Source: Sebastes aleutianus
Taxonomy: Eukaryota; Chordata; Actinopteri; Perciformes; Sebastidae
Assembly: GCA_916700875.1 (NCBI GenBank)
Contig: CAKAKS010000066.1
Coordinates: forward strand, 20,761,490-20,825,489
Reading direction: 5' to 3'
DNA length: 64,000 nucleotides
Shown piece by piece: positions 25,925-39,756 of this stretch. The position numbers and the translations under genes were made by a program. Numbering within the stretch: position 1 is the first letter of the stretch; every line of letters begins with the position of its first letter. Below the pieces are notes generated by a model that was not told where the DNA came from, did not search any database, and was given only the letters and a program-made list of their open reading frames with translations.

Positions 25925-28900
25925 TTGTGGCATGTTAATGAATGAGTCATCCAACATCTGCCATGTCATTGACAGGTGAAGCAGATTATGGAGGAAGCTG
26001 TCACCAGGAAATTTGTTCACGAAGACAGCAGCCATATTGTGTCCTTTTGTGGTGAGTAACCAAATGAATCACACTGCTTTTGCTCATTTATAACCTCTTC
26101 AGCTTGGAATAATTCTGCAACACTGAAAATAGCCTGAGTGGTTTTCTTTTTTTTTTATTGAAATCATTCCTGATATCGTCTGTTTTAGTTACGTGTGCCA
26201 CCTTTGATATTGTAGTCTTGAATCTGTTACCTTACAATATCATACTATAAGTAGGTTACTATAATTATTTTCTGATTAATTTTAACCTGGTGATTTTCTT
26301 TCTCTACATGAACTGCTTTCTTTAACTTTACACTAATTACTTTAAGGAACAGTGTGTAACATTTCGGAGGATCTCTTAGCAGAAATGGAATACAATATTC
26401 TTAACTATGTTTTCATTAGTGAATAATCACCTGAAACTAAGAATCGTTGTGTTTTCGTTAGCTTAGAATGAGTCCTTCATATCTACATAGGGAGCAGGTC
26501 CTCTTCACGGAGTCTGCCATGTTGCTCCGCCATGTTTTTAGAGTAGCCCAGAACGGACAAACCAAACACTGGCTCTAGAGAGAGCCTTTCATGTTTTTAC
26601 GTTACCTGAAGGCCACCGTAGATCTCCAACCGCTTGTGAAACTGTGGTAACGTGAGCTGTAGAGTGCAAAACCGCCAGCCGCCATCTGGCTTCCGTTGCT
26701 CCTAAAGTAGTTATTATGGTAAGGATGACCTCTGAGTGAGGTAAATGGCGCTACCACGGTTTTGCACTCGGCAGCTCATCTTACCGCAGTCTTGGAAAGG
26801 GAGGAGTGAGCGGCGGAGTACTCAGTTAGTTGCAGTCTGCAACCACACCAACCAAATCCTACACACTGTACCTTTAAATTTCTATTGATCTCTTTTTCAT
26901 TTTCATCATACTGTCATTTATCTATTTAGCCGTGGGCACAAATGACTTAACACCAAACACATCTACCTAGATCTAACTTTATTGGTCACAGGACAAAATG
27001 AAGTACATGGTGAAAGAGAGTAAAACATAGGAAGACAAGCATAACAAAACTGTAATGGCAAATTTCAAGTTCTGTTCAAGCCACCTGCTTAGCACACTGT
27101 TTTTAGACATTTCTTATAATTCCCCTCTGCAGCTTTCTTAACAATAGAAAGTTACTCAAAAATTCACTCAGAGTAAAATGTAAAGTTAGAGGTTTTACTT
27201 AACGTTCCAGTTCTCCCAGTAGACAGCAATAATCCTTCCAATAATCCTTTGCTTGAGGGAAAGCAAACAAACGTATTGTAACAGAACCAAATGAATGTAA
27301 AGAAAATGGACAAGAATAGAAGAATTATTCACAATTACCAACAATCTTTTGCATACAGAGCTATTCTTAACAGTAATACGCATGCAGTTTACCTGGCAGC
27401 ACTAATCTAAGTCTATCACAGAGGATAGCATAAAGTTGGTGGTCATTATTATTGGATTCGTTTTCCTATAACAGAGGTATTTGTCCAACAACGAGAATAT
27501 ACAGTATTTGCTTCATGACACCTCTTTAACAGGGAATTAAGTTGAGATTTTAGCTGCAGGCAGTCAGCCCAGTGACATGAAGATCCACATCATCAGCATA
27601 ACTTTTATACTCAGTGTGATTTAGAAATAAAGGACATTTAAAGTTCAATATTTCACCAAATGTTATTGTTCTTGCCTCCAAATGGCACCAACAGAGTGCA
27701 ACATGATTCCTGTGAGAAACACGCTGCCCACATGCAGGCGCTCACACTCGTCAGATGTCTGGCTCAGTCCAGAGCTGTAATCAACAACAAGATATTTATT
27801 TGGGGATTTCAGTGTGAATAAAATGACTCTCAGTTTGCAGAAAATGGGATATTTTTACTAGCTGGAAGCCATGCGTGCAGACAGAGACTGCTCTCAACTC
27901 ATATGATGAGAGTCTCGGGGAGCCATTGAAATGTAGGAGAATGTATTTATGGTATAAACAAATGAACAGTGATGAAGCCTTCCCTTGACACCGACTCTAA
28001 TTACCATGTATAAAAATACTGCGAATAAGACGCCGCTGGGTAAATAAGTGCGAGGAGATGCACCATCAAACATACAGAGCAACTGTTATATTTCTGTAGG
28101 CTGTTATATCTCTGTCTGCTCTACATTCTTGTGAAAATGTAATTGCACACTTACGTATATTGCACAGACTTGGTGTGGCGATGGGTGAGACCATTTAGTG
28201 ACAAACAGTGAGAAAGGAAAGTCAAAATTTCCGTTTAGTTTCACCAATTGTTGTCAGAACAACACACACACAAAAATAAAAACTACAGTCACAGTGAGAG
28301 TAAAGAAAAAACGAGAAAGTGAAACTAAATAGTCTGAAGAGGCAGGAGAGAAGGTCAACGTGATTCTCAAATGTCTTGCTGCAGTCAAGACTATGTAGAA
28401 TAAGCAATCAATTTTATGTGCTTCGTGGGTCCTTAGAGGTAAGATCCCTATTGTGCCTCATGATATCCAAGTATAGTTCATTTCATAGTGTGGGAGGAAT
28501 ATTATAGCACAGCTTGAAAATGTATTAAACCAGCAAAAGCAAATGATGTTTCCCACCCAGTTATCAGCTTACCCCAAATCTCTTTTTATGGTTTTATTTT
28601 TTCTCTTGGAGGGTAATGAAAATCATTTGTCACAGAACACAGATTTTTATTACAGTGTTTTTATTTTGAGGGCATTGTATGTGCTTTATGTGTTTCCATT
28701 AGTGCTTTCATGTGCGTGTGTCGTCAGTATTATTGGCCTGCGGTGTGGACACATTATCCGTTGGATCATCTAACAGCTTGTAATAGCTGCTGGTCAGTCT
28801 GAGGCCGATCTTTCTTCTTCTACTATCATACGTCCCAGTGGAGGAGTAGAAGGTGCAAGGATGACCCTCTCATCTCTCTGTTTTGTTGTCAGCCAGCTTC

Positions 28901-31900
28901 CTCCTCCTCCTGACTCCCCCTGTGATCCTTATAGTGGCTCTTGTTACAACACGTCCTCTTTCAGCTGTGGTCTGTTTAGAGATGAGAGGGAGTGGAGGAT
29001 GGGAGAGGAGCAGGGGAGCTTGGTCGGCTCACCGGGGAGCAATTAGCCTCCACCATCATGGCTACTTTGATGAGCTGCCCAGTCTGAAATGTAGACGCTG
29101 TAGAGGGAATGTGTGTCAGAAAGCCTCCATTGACTTGACTTATGAAGCAATGAAAAGTAGCACAGCAAAGCTAAAGACGACCACAGATGTATTGATAGAT
29201 TATGGAGTCAGTTTATTTGTTAATTTGTTATGTTAATCCTTAGTTTACAAATGGCATTTTCATTCTTTCTCCCTCCGATCCTGTGTGTCCTCACTTCTTA
29301 CAGTAAATCAATCATGACGGGTCAAAACAATTCTTTTAAACTTGAATCACTTTATTTGATTTCACCTTTAGAAATGCACCCTGAAGCCACAGCGACCTAA
29401 TCAAAAAGTCAACTCCACTTTTATCTGATGGTGGTGCAACAAGTATCTAATTTACAAACAAGTGTGTTGAAAGCTTGTGTATCCACTTTGCAGTTTTGAT
29501 TATGGTCAGTAAAGTACGGCTTAGGGCAGCAACCAACGATTATTTTCATTATCGATTTATCGATTAGTTGTTTGGTCTATAAAATGTCAGAAAATGGTGA
29601 AAAATGTTGATCAATGTTTCCCAAAGCCCAAGATGACGTCCTCAAATGTCTTGTTTTGTCCACAACTCAAAGATATTCAGTTTACTGTCATACAGGAGTA
29701 AAGAAACCAGAAAATATTCACATTTAAGAAGCTGGAATCAGAGAATTAAAAAAATAAATCTCAAAACATGACTCAAACCAATTAATCGATTTTAGAAATA
29801 TTTGCCGATTAATTTTATAGTTGACAACTAATTGATTAATCTTTGCAGCTCTAGTACGGCTCACGTCTTTTACTGTCGTAGCTACCAAAATAGTTTGCAG
29901 GTCGCAGCCAAATGTCTTGAAGAATCGATGACCATTGTGCTAAAAACTTCAAACATGCTTTCCAAAGATGCTAATATATAAATGTGAAATTAGACCAACT
30001 TTGTAGAAAAAAGGGAGAAAAGATGTGACTAAATTTATATTGGCAGCCAAATCTGATGAAATTAATCTCACTAGTTGTAATTTAGACTAATGGTGGTAAT
30101 GTGTTTAAAGACAGAACTGTCACTTGTTCATAATATCAAATATAACCAATTATCACCAATTTAATAGCAGTTCAATACTTTCTTGTGTATTCCCATCATA
30201 TGAACTCATACAGAACTATGGGTGTGATCACGACAAGGTGACAACGCACCCACGCAATCTACTCATTCACCATGCAGTAGCTTTCAGATTTTCACTCCCA
30301 CATTGTCTATAGTAACCAATGACTCATTCTGCTTGTACAAAACATTTTTTAAAAGCGCATCTTTACCTGTTTCACAAAGTGAAACACTGTTCCTTCAACC
30401 AAACAAAGACTGCATTTGGAAATAACATGTTGTCTTGTACGACATGAATTTAAAAAACTAAACTTTTTTTTTTAATTTAACTATAATATAATCTACAAAC
30501 ATGTTAAATGATAGAAACGATTATTGTCTGTAAATGTGAATTAAATTGATGGTGAAGCATCACACATATTTCGGTCTGTAATGGCTGTTTTAATTGACTG
30601 ATTCATCATTCTGTCTATGAAATGTCAAAGCCATGAAATGAACTAAGCTGCTCACATAGCAGAAGCTGTATGTCTTTTTATCATAGTAGATAAATAACTC
30701 AAATGATAAATTGATTAAAAACATCCCTAGATAATATTCTGTGGATCCACTTACTGATTTATTGACTGATCACTTCAGCACTGTTGATGCCTTTGGCTGC
30801 TGTGAGTGAAGTGTTGGTCAGCTGTGTGTCGCTGTCCAAGACTCTCTTAATACACTCAGTTGCCACAGATACAGGATGGTTAGAAGCAATTTACTGTGTT
30901 AGCTGTTTTAACCAGGAGGGACCACACAGAGGACTGATCCTACTGACATGATGCTCATTTTCTTGTCACTGCTGTTAGTGATTATTGTTGTAGGAAAGTG
31001 GTTCAGATGAAACATTTCATTTTTCAGAATAAGACTGCTCCATCTCCCTGCCTTTGCCTCATACTGAACCCTTTGTTTTTATTTATATGTGCTCTACAGT
31101 GAACAAATTTCCCAAGTGTGGGATAAACAGTATTGTTTGTAACACTGCCACTGATGCTGTTGTTCATTTCAGAGTCTGTAACTGAGGAGACTGTGACACA
31201 CTGGGAATTTTCTCTATAGCTTGGCGGATAGACAGTATAGCTCTCAAAAGGTGTAAAGGGCTTGGGAGTTGTGATCTGCACTTTTGCCATCTGAGGCTAG
31301 TTAGCAGAAACGATGAGAGTCAGGAGGATGAACTATATTTGGAGACCTTTTAATGTTACGCTTTGTTCTGACATTTAGCTTCTTGCTCTTTTAATGATGT
31401 GGGGATAAAGCAGCACGGAGAGATAAGGAGCAAAATGCAGGAAGAGAGGGAGACTAAAAGATAAGCAAGGATGGACCTGTTTTAATAAAAAGGAAGCCGA
31501 AAGTTGATGTCTATGATGACACTTTTATTGCCTCGGTCGAAGTAAAACCCTGTTAACAGTGATCGTAGTAACAGCATAGACAGAGAAAGTGACAGATGTA
31601 CTGAGCGATAGGATAGAAGCTGTGTTTGAGGGAGTGAGGATGAGGGAAAGAGAGAGAGATCATGATGCTGATGAGATGCCGCCGCCACCCCTCCCTCCGC
31701 TCGTCTCTCCCAGAGCTCGATAGCTCCATCAACAGGGGTTGCCATGGCAACGCCAGCCTTCCCCCTGACCCCATGTGAACAGAGCTACAGGATTAGTCCT
31801 GAAAGAGAACTCAAATGTCAACACAGCTCCAGGCGCTGCCACGTAGACCTGAGAGCGAAGAGGGGTGTCTGTTTTTCTGCTCAGTCGAGTGATTGTGCAA

Positions 31901-34900
31901 GTGTGTCATCGTGTCATCGACTAGTGTGTCCACTACGGCTTTAATGCATTAATTACAAATGTTTTTTCTGCATCTAGAACATCCATTTCGGAAATACGCA
32001 GTATTTAAAGGGGCTAAATTTGCACCGTTAGCTGCTAGCCACCGGCTTAGCGTTCGCCATGTTGAGAGCGGTTTGGAGGCAATCCCTCAATCATAGATAT
32101 GCTCTGAACTTTAAAAAACATAAATACAGTAGATATGCGCTGTGCAGAATTGCGGATGATGATGAAACTCACTTGACATCTGACATGTTGTGCCTAAATG
32201 CACTATTGCTGTCGCTTGTTTTTATTATTGTGCCCAGGACTTCCTGGAAAGCAGCGTTGACACTGAGTGGATTATCCTGGTGAAATAGAGTTAATTGAAT
32301 TGAAGTGGATGTATGAAATGCTATTATGTAAGACAAATATATTGTGCCACAAAACTGTCACAAAACAACATTGTGAGCATTTTATGGCCACAACATATTA
32401 GGTGCCAATTTCACAAAATTGCATTTTATTGCACAAAATGCTGATCTCAAGTGTTAGAAATTAAAGTTAAAATTAAATATTTTTATTAACAATGGGTCAA
32501 ATTACTGTGAAAGCTCCATGGAGCGCTTTGGCATCTTTCAGCTGATTGTTTTGATTCTATGCTTTTATTTATTGTTTTAAGAGACAGATATTGTTCCCAG
32601 AAGTTGGTGGAGACCAAAACAGAGCTAAAAGGAGAGTGAATATTGGACACAGGTCCAGTGTTATTTATATTTTCTTTCGTCCAACCATGTGTTTGTGTCC
32701 ACACAGCTGCGGTGGAGGCATGCGTTCTGCATGGGCTGAAACGGCGAGCAGCAGGCTTTCTGCGTAGCAACAAGATAGCGGCACTCTTCATGAAGGTGGG
32801 GAAGAGCTTCGTCCCAGCTGAGGAGCTGTGCAGGAAGGCCCAGGAGGTCGAGCAGATCATCGAGACAAAGTGAGAGACGCAGACGTCACGGCTCATTCTC
32901 ACACATCACAGCAGACTTCAAAGCTTACATCAAAGCCTCGTGCGAGCGAAAGCACTAAAAACAAATGGCTGTCTGCTTACTTGAAGGGCTATTTTTTTAT
33001 TATGAAAACCTTCTAAATAATTCATGTTTTGAGCTTTTATTGAATCATGAATCACTGATGCCATTAGCGTCCTGCAGATGCAGTTTTACTTAATGGAAAT
33101 TTTAAACCATGTTATAGTTGTTTTGTTTATATTGAAACTCTCTCCTCCTGCAGACGAAGTCAAAGCTTGCAAAGTCAAGACGGCCTTCGCAAGATGCCCC
33201 GACTGCCCAGCCTCAACCCACAGGGAGTGAAGAACCTGTGGATCCGGACGGCTCTATTTGAGAAAGTGCTGGACAAGATCGTCCTCTACCTGGCGGAGAA
33301 CAGCAGGTACGTTGACAAGGGACAATGAAACAGCTGTTCACCTGTTTGTGTTGCAAGAACTCTATGTCCCCTCATAATCACCCTTTCACATTTGTCTTCC
33401 AGTAAATACTACGAGAAAGAGGCTGTTCTAATGGACCCGGTGGACGGACCTATCCTCGCCTCTTTGTTAGGTAATTATGTGACATTGTAAGCATTTGTGT
33501 CTTTTAATGTAATCATCTAGCATCAGGTGGCACACTCCAGTTTGGGCTCATGTTTACATGAAAATGTGAGATCATGGTGGTTTTAGAAACAAGTTCAAAA
33601 GAATTTTTACTTTTTGGTTTGAGACTGAAGCAAATAGTGCTAACAGGCTAACCAGTAGAGGTCCGTTCTGCGACAGGGACATGATCCCTCACCAGCTTCC
33701 CGACAGTGAACACTGGCTCTTTTTTTCAATGGTGCCAAACCGGAAGCACTGCTGCTGCGGGCTGAATTTGGGTCTCAGCAGGCAATTTGATCAGTTTGCT
33801 AGTACATGTACCTTTAGATTAGGCTGTCTTTGTATAATTTTGTACCCTAAAGCAATGCATAAATTAAAATTTTGTGTACTGTTTATATCTGTATGTTGCT
33901 ATCTATATGTTGCTATGACAAATACATCTAAATCTTCCCAACCAATAGAGTCACCAGATAAAAAAAGCATATTTCTGCCACACAAAATTCTGTTTATATA
34001 TATATATTTTCTAATCTTTGCTTTTCTTGTGAAATCTTAGATAATCTTGCACATTCAAGTCCCTGAAAAAAAACTTTGTGGGGTGGAAAAATCTCAGTTT
34101 GAACTAGCCACTACCTGTCGAATTATGCAACTTGTAACGAGGGGTCACAAGTAGACAAAACTTATTTTAAGGGTTACAAGCCAAAAAGGTACTACTGCTC
34201 TAAACTATCATAAACGTCTTTGTAGCTGTATGGTGGATCAAAAGGGAGCTCATCTAAGGCCTGTTATTGTACATCTCTGAAAAATCTACCTTTTAATACA
34301 AAAACCTACTCCCTCTATTCCTCTACTTTTGAGTGTGCTCCTTGATGTTTAAGGTAACCTGATGCTGATCTGATCTAGTGTCTGCACTATGTAACTGTTC
34401 ACCTTCAATGTAACAGTTGGACCTTGTGCTTTGGAGTACACAAAAATGAAGACAGCCGACCACTTCTGGACAGACCCGTCTGCTGACGAGTTGGTGCAAA
34501 GACATCGCATCCATGGCGGCCACTGCAGACAGGATTCTCCCACTAAGAGGCCTGCACTGTGTGTGAGTATTAAAACTGGTAATACAGTAGATGAACATGC
34601 AGTATTAGTGCCAGAAGTCTTTTATTTTATCCCGCTTGTCTATAGCAGGCAGAGTTATAGTGGTGCGGTGATCAGTTTCATTCCCTTCTGAGATGCTGCC
34701 TGTCTGATTAAAGAGGACCCGCTAGGATTACTGTGTAAAGTGAAGCACAGCGTGTCCCAGGAGAAAGAACAGAGTGTCTCTGAGACCTTCACACTTGTTC
34801 AATCTTCAAGTTATCACTGAACCAGGTCAACTCAGCCTATCTTACAGCACCACAATGCTCTTTACAGTTGCGTGGTGCTGTGTATTTGTAGTATGTGTGT

Positions 34901-37900
34901 ATTCCAAGCTAAAGTAGACTGGTCTTTGGCATCAGGAACCGGGGAGGAAGCATTGGTGCACATGAATGAATGTTATATTTCTCTTATCTTGAGTCATGTG
35001 AAAAAGAGATCTTATTCATGGGAATTATCTTTATACTGTGACTGGCCAGCTGTAATTTATTCAGCAAAGATAGTCATCAGTTTAGCACGGATGTTTGTTA
35101 TCGGATGTGACATATTTCTGTGTCTGTGTTGTGCAGATCCAGAAGCGGCACTCCAGCAGCAGCATGGATGAACGCCCTTCGCCCTCGCCATCAGCTCGTG
35201 AATATGTGGAGTCGCTGCATCAAAACAACAGAGTGACCCTACTGTTTGGCAAAAACAATGTGCTCGTACAGCCGGTAACTAACTGTCTGATGCTTCTTAA
35301 TCACTCAGAGATATATAGGTCTGACATTTTATAGAAATGTCACAGCTAAATAAATTAAAACCAGAGGAATGTTTCATTGCAAGAAATGGAACAAAATGGT
35401 AGTCTGCTTTTTGTATTGTCATCTCATACATCTCAGAAGAGCCTAATATGCTCTCTGGTTAATAAGACCAAAATCCTATCAGCAACAACTGATTCAGACA
35501 AAATATTATCTGAACTGGAAAATTCCCAAGTATGCGGCAATAACTGTAATGTATGTAAGTTATTTCTTTGTTTATGTGTGTTATCAATGTAAATACAGAC
35601 TGTCGTACTAAGCATTTTTTTTCTCAACCAACAATGCAGTCCTCTCCAGGCTTATACATACGATATGATCTTATGGCAATTTTAAACATTTAGCGATATG
35701 CTATTATGGCAATAAGATATATTGTGATTTATTACCTTTTTTCATCTGCAAATTATGCAATTTGTCAACATCTGTTTTATCTAATAAGATACAGCTTTCA
35801 CTCAGTTCATCTTTGAGTTTTCATTCACATATCTTGAGGTCAGAGGTCAAGGGACCCCTTTGAAAATGGCCATGCCAGTTTTTCCTTGCCAAAATTTTGC
35901 GTAACTTTGGAGCGTTATTTAGCGATCTTCCAGACAAGCTAACATGACATGATTGTTACCAATCGATTCCTAGTTTCATGTGATACCAGTATCTTCACTA
36001 TAGCTTTAATACTGAGCCTGTTACAAACTCTGAAAGACTGAATAGTGGCCGGGCACCAACGGGCCGTCGGATTGTTAAGAGGTTAATAGTTTATATAATA
36101 AAAGGTTGATACGGTTGTATAGATCCAATATTGCCATGCAAAATATCAGGATACTATGCTGTATCGATTTTTCCCCCACCCCTACTGCCATTTCTTATTC
36201 ATCAATATGAATACATGGTTTTTTCAGAGGGACGACATGGAGGCTATCCCGGGTTACCTCTCTCTGCACCAGAATGCTGACCTCATGACCCTGAAGTGGA
36301 CGCCGAACCAGCTCATGAACGGCTCTGTTGGAGACTTGGACTACGAGTTCAGGTGCAAAATTATCCAGCTGCAAACGGATTATTATGATTATGGTGCTCG
36401 TGTCTGTCTACAAAGCCTGCGTTTGATAATATTAGTAATCCTTCTCATACAAGAATATCTAACATGTAAACATACATCTTTACTTCTTTTGTCTGCTGTT
36501 TGTGTAACACTCGGGTGTTACTGAATAATGCAGCTTGTTTGTGTGTGGCTCAGGGGCTCAGTATGCAGTCAATGCTGCTGATCTGATGAGGCTTATTTCC
36601 AGCACACCAGCAGCCAGCAGATGGTTTATTGACTGAGGCACTGTCAGACATCTCTCAAACCCGCAAACCGTGTTATGTTCCTGTGCCTGTGCATGGTTAA
36701 TCTCACCAAAATAATTGATTATTGCATTAGCTTACTCTGCTCCTGCTTGTCTGTGCGCACACTCCCGACTCCTCTCTTTATTAGCCATAAAATTAATGTT
36801 CCTTGAGATTTTTTGGCTTACACAGATAAATATTCCTTAGCTAGTGGTCCACCCAGTGTGCTAAGACTAGTCTGGGTTGTTATTTTATTGACTGTGTATT
36901 TGATTTAATGTTTTTCAGTGTATACTGGGACTATGCCATGACGATCCCTCTAGGGGAGATAGTTTACTTGCACTGTCATCAACAAGGTTGGTCCTCACAA
37001 ACCTTTACCTTTATAGCACAATTTTAACTCTGTGTTTGCGTGTTATTACTGCCTTTTCTATTTGTCTTTACTGTCTGCAGTTTAACACAGCTGTCAAATA
37101 AAACGGCATCATGAATAATTAAACAAAGAAATCATCTCCTGTATATCTCCTGCAGTTGACAGTGGGGGGACGGTGGTGCTGGTCAGTCAGGATGGGATCC
37201 AAAGACCTCCACTTCGCTTCCCCAGAGGAGGCCACTTGCTCCAGTTCCTCTCCTGCCTGGAGAACGGCCTGCTTCCACACGGCCAGCTGGACCCTCCGCT
37301 CTGGTCCCAGAGGGGAAAGGTCAGCACAGGAGCTCTTTCTTTGGCTTCACATCCACAAAGCAAATTACACATTTCAGGCGTTCTTCTAGATTAAGAGCCC
37401 CCAACATGCTAAATCAGCCTTATCAGATCAATAAATCAATAAAGAAGACATTTAGAAATAGGTGCACTGCGTGGTTGGAGTGATACTAATGAATGCGTGG
37501 CTTAATGTTCTCTCTGCACCACCACACAAAAAGTGTCTACTTTAATGAATGGATTTTGTTGTATCTGCAGCAAAACAGCATAATGAAAACCACCGACGCA
37601 TGTTCAGCCTCTATTAACAAGCTTAAGCACTCAGACACTCATCATCTTTAATTCACATGGAAGGCTTAGCTGGGCTCTAATGGTTGAGACATTTTGGTTG
37701 TTGTTGGTTTAATATGAGTTATATTCTCATTGCAGGGGAAGGTGTTTCCCAAGCTGCGGAATAGGGTTCCTCAGGGATCTGGATCCTCAGACTCGGTCTC
37801 CGATAAGGAGGAGGACGAGGCCACAGACTATGTCTTCCGCATCCTCTTCCCAAACAGCCAGTCAGAGTTTGGTGAGATTCCCTCCAGAGAAGCAGATTAA

Positions 37901-39698
37901 TATGAGCAGCGCCCACGGGCCTTTCCACATAGTTGCATTTTTATAAATATGTTACTCGTTGTTTGTTCCAGTGACTGTAACCCATCCCCCCCATCTGACT
38001 TCCTCCCTCTCCCTTCAACTGAGTGGACAGTCCCCCTCGAAAACAGGGACCCTTGTTGTACCCAGGAGGTCTTGCAGCTGTCCTGAAGAATCCCCCTCAC
38101 TCACAGGAAGCAGCTGTAACACTGTCACACCTCGGCTTGTCTGTTCGTCTGTCAGCTTGCTTTATCTCTCTGCATCTAATATCCTCCTGGCCTATCCTAC
38201 GCCTCTGGCAAAGTTTATTGATGTGTCCCGTTATTAAAGCCCCTCTTTTTTTACTGCATTACAGCGCAGTAACCTTTTAACAGCTCATGGGTGGATAACT
38301 GATTGATCGAATATGGCTCATGAATCGAGAAAGGCTCTTGCTCAATTGATCTTTCTCTCTATAATAATGGAATTGAATATGACGGCTTTCAAATTGTGCA
38401 TCAATTCCAGATTGCATGAATGTTTCTGTTGATATGCTTTATCTTTGCTCTAACAGGAATCAAGCACAAACACATTGTACTCTGAAGTGCTTTCAGCAGA
38501 TCACAATTGATGAGCATAATTCTGCTTATGCAAAGTGTTTCCATCTGCGTTTAAATCATCCGAGTGCAAATGTAATTGTTGTTGAAAGCCTGCGCAGCAT
38601 AATGCTTTTCAAGTGACAATGATGATGTGTTTGTGTGTGTGTGTGTGTGTGTGTGCATGTTGTAGTGACTCCCCCAGACTTGATGGATCAGGGAGCTACG
38701 ATGTGGCATCCCACGCTCAGGAAGTCCTCGTGTTCCTCTTGTTCTCAGGGGAGCTTCTCTGGTGGGGCGACGCCCAAGGGGTGCAACCATGAGAGGTGAG
38801 AGATGAGCACGCTGCAAAGCTAGACTGAGTTGTGTTACATTGTGACAGGAAAGACACAAACCTGACATCCCTCAGGGCCGACCATCAACAATACAGATGA
38901 AACGGAGAAAGGAGCAAAGATACAAGAAACTAGCAATTACCCAGAAGACAATTATGTGACATTTACCTCACTGACATGAGAATGTGTTTGGAAAATGAGG
39001 TGATAAGCGAGGCAGATAAAATGGCTGAAGGCTATGAAAAGCCTCAGGGCCAATTTGTTCTATATGGCAGCACAATAGGTAATCATTTAAATGATGAAGG
39101 GTTAGACACAACACTGTAATAAACTCTACATTAGATACAGTATCTCAAGATAATAGTGAGTAACGTCTCATGCAATAGGTGATTAGTTTAATGGTGGTTG
39201 ATGACGGTCTTTTAAGGTAAAAGGAGTGTTTGTTCCTCATAAGATGAAATGCTCTTTGCTGTATCTTCCTGCAGGGCTCCTCTGAAGCTGCTGTGCGACA
39301 ACATGAAGAATCAGATCATCTCTCGGGCGTTTTACGGCTGTAAGTGATCGCTTATTGTTAACACAGAAAAGCCTTAAATATGAATGAATAGATAGTAAAT
39401 CTATTCATATTCACTATGCAAATGTGCTGGAAGTATTATCCTCGTTTTAATCATCACTAACATCTGCAGAGCCATTAAGTAATGAACTGTATTGTCAACC
39501 AGGGTTGGCATACTGCCGCCACCTGTCCACGGTGCGTACACACCTCTCTGCTCTCGTCAATCACACCATTGTGGCGCCCGACCGGCCGTGCGATGCCTAC
39601 AAAGGGCTCACCGCAGACGTGTGGCAGACGTTCCTCCAGGACTGCACAGTAAGCATTGCTGGTGTCACAGCGCTGCAACACAAACCTCACAGTGCCAT

Positions 39699-39756
<58 letters not shown>

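Larger units (their letters stand above)
18207..25975 (+). other. sgsm1: sgsm1 intron 2 (7.8 kb)
   Basis: Bounded by GAG|gtgggt at 18207 and tgacag|GTGAAG at 25975. Apart from the listed repeats it holds an old dispersed fish repeat around 22030-22330 (GGCAACAAAACTACTTGGTTAGG, shared with 58435-58500) and two GT runs. No nested gene was recognised. Confidence 0.8.

Noticed and set aside
28883..29236. 117-codon plus-strand frame with hydrophobic start in sgsm1 intron 3
   Set aside because: No conserved domain, no splice or start context, and it is surrounded by non-coding intron sequence.
37959..38237. Possible extra sgsm1 exon starting near 37972 (GTGACTGTAACCCATCC)
   Set aside because: The reading from exon 37871 joins cleanly to 38666 in frame and matches the family; the intervening frame lacks a supported donor.
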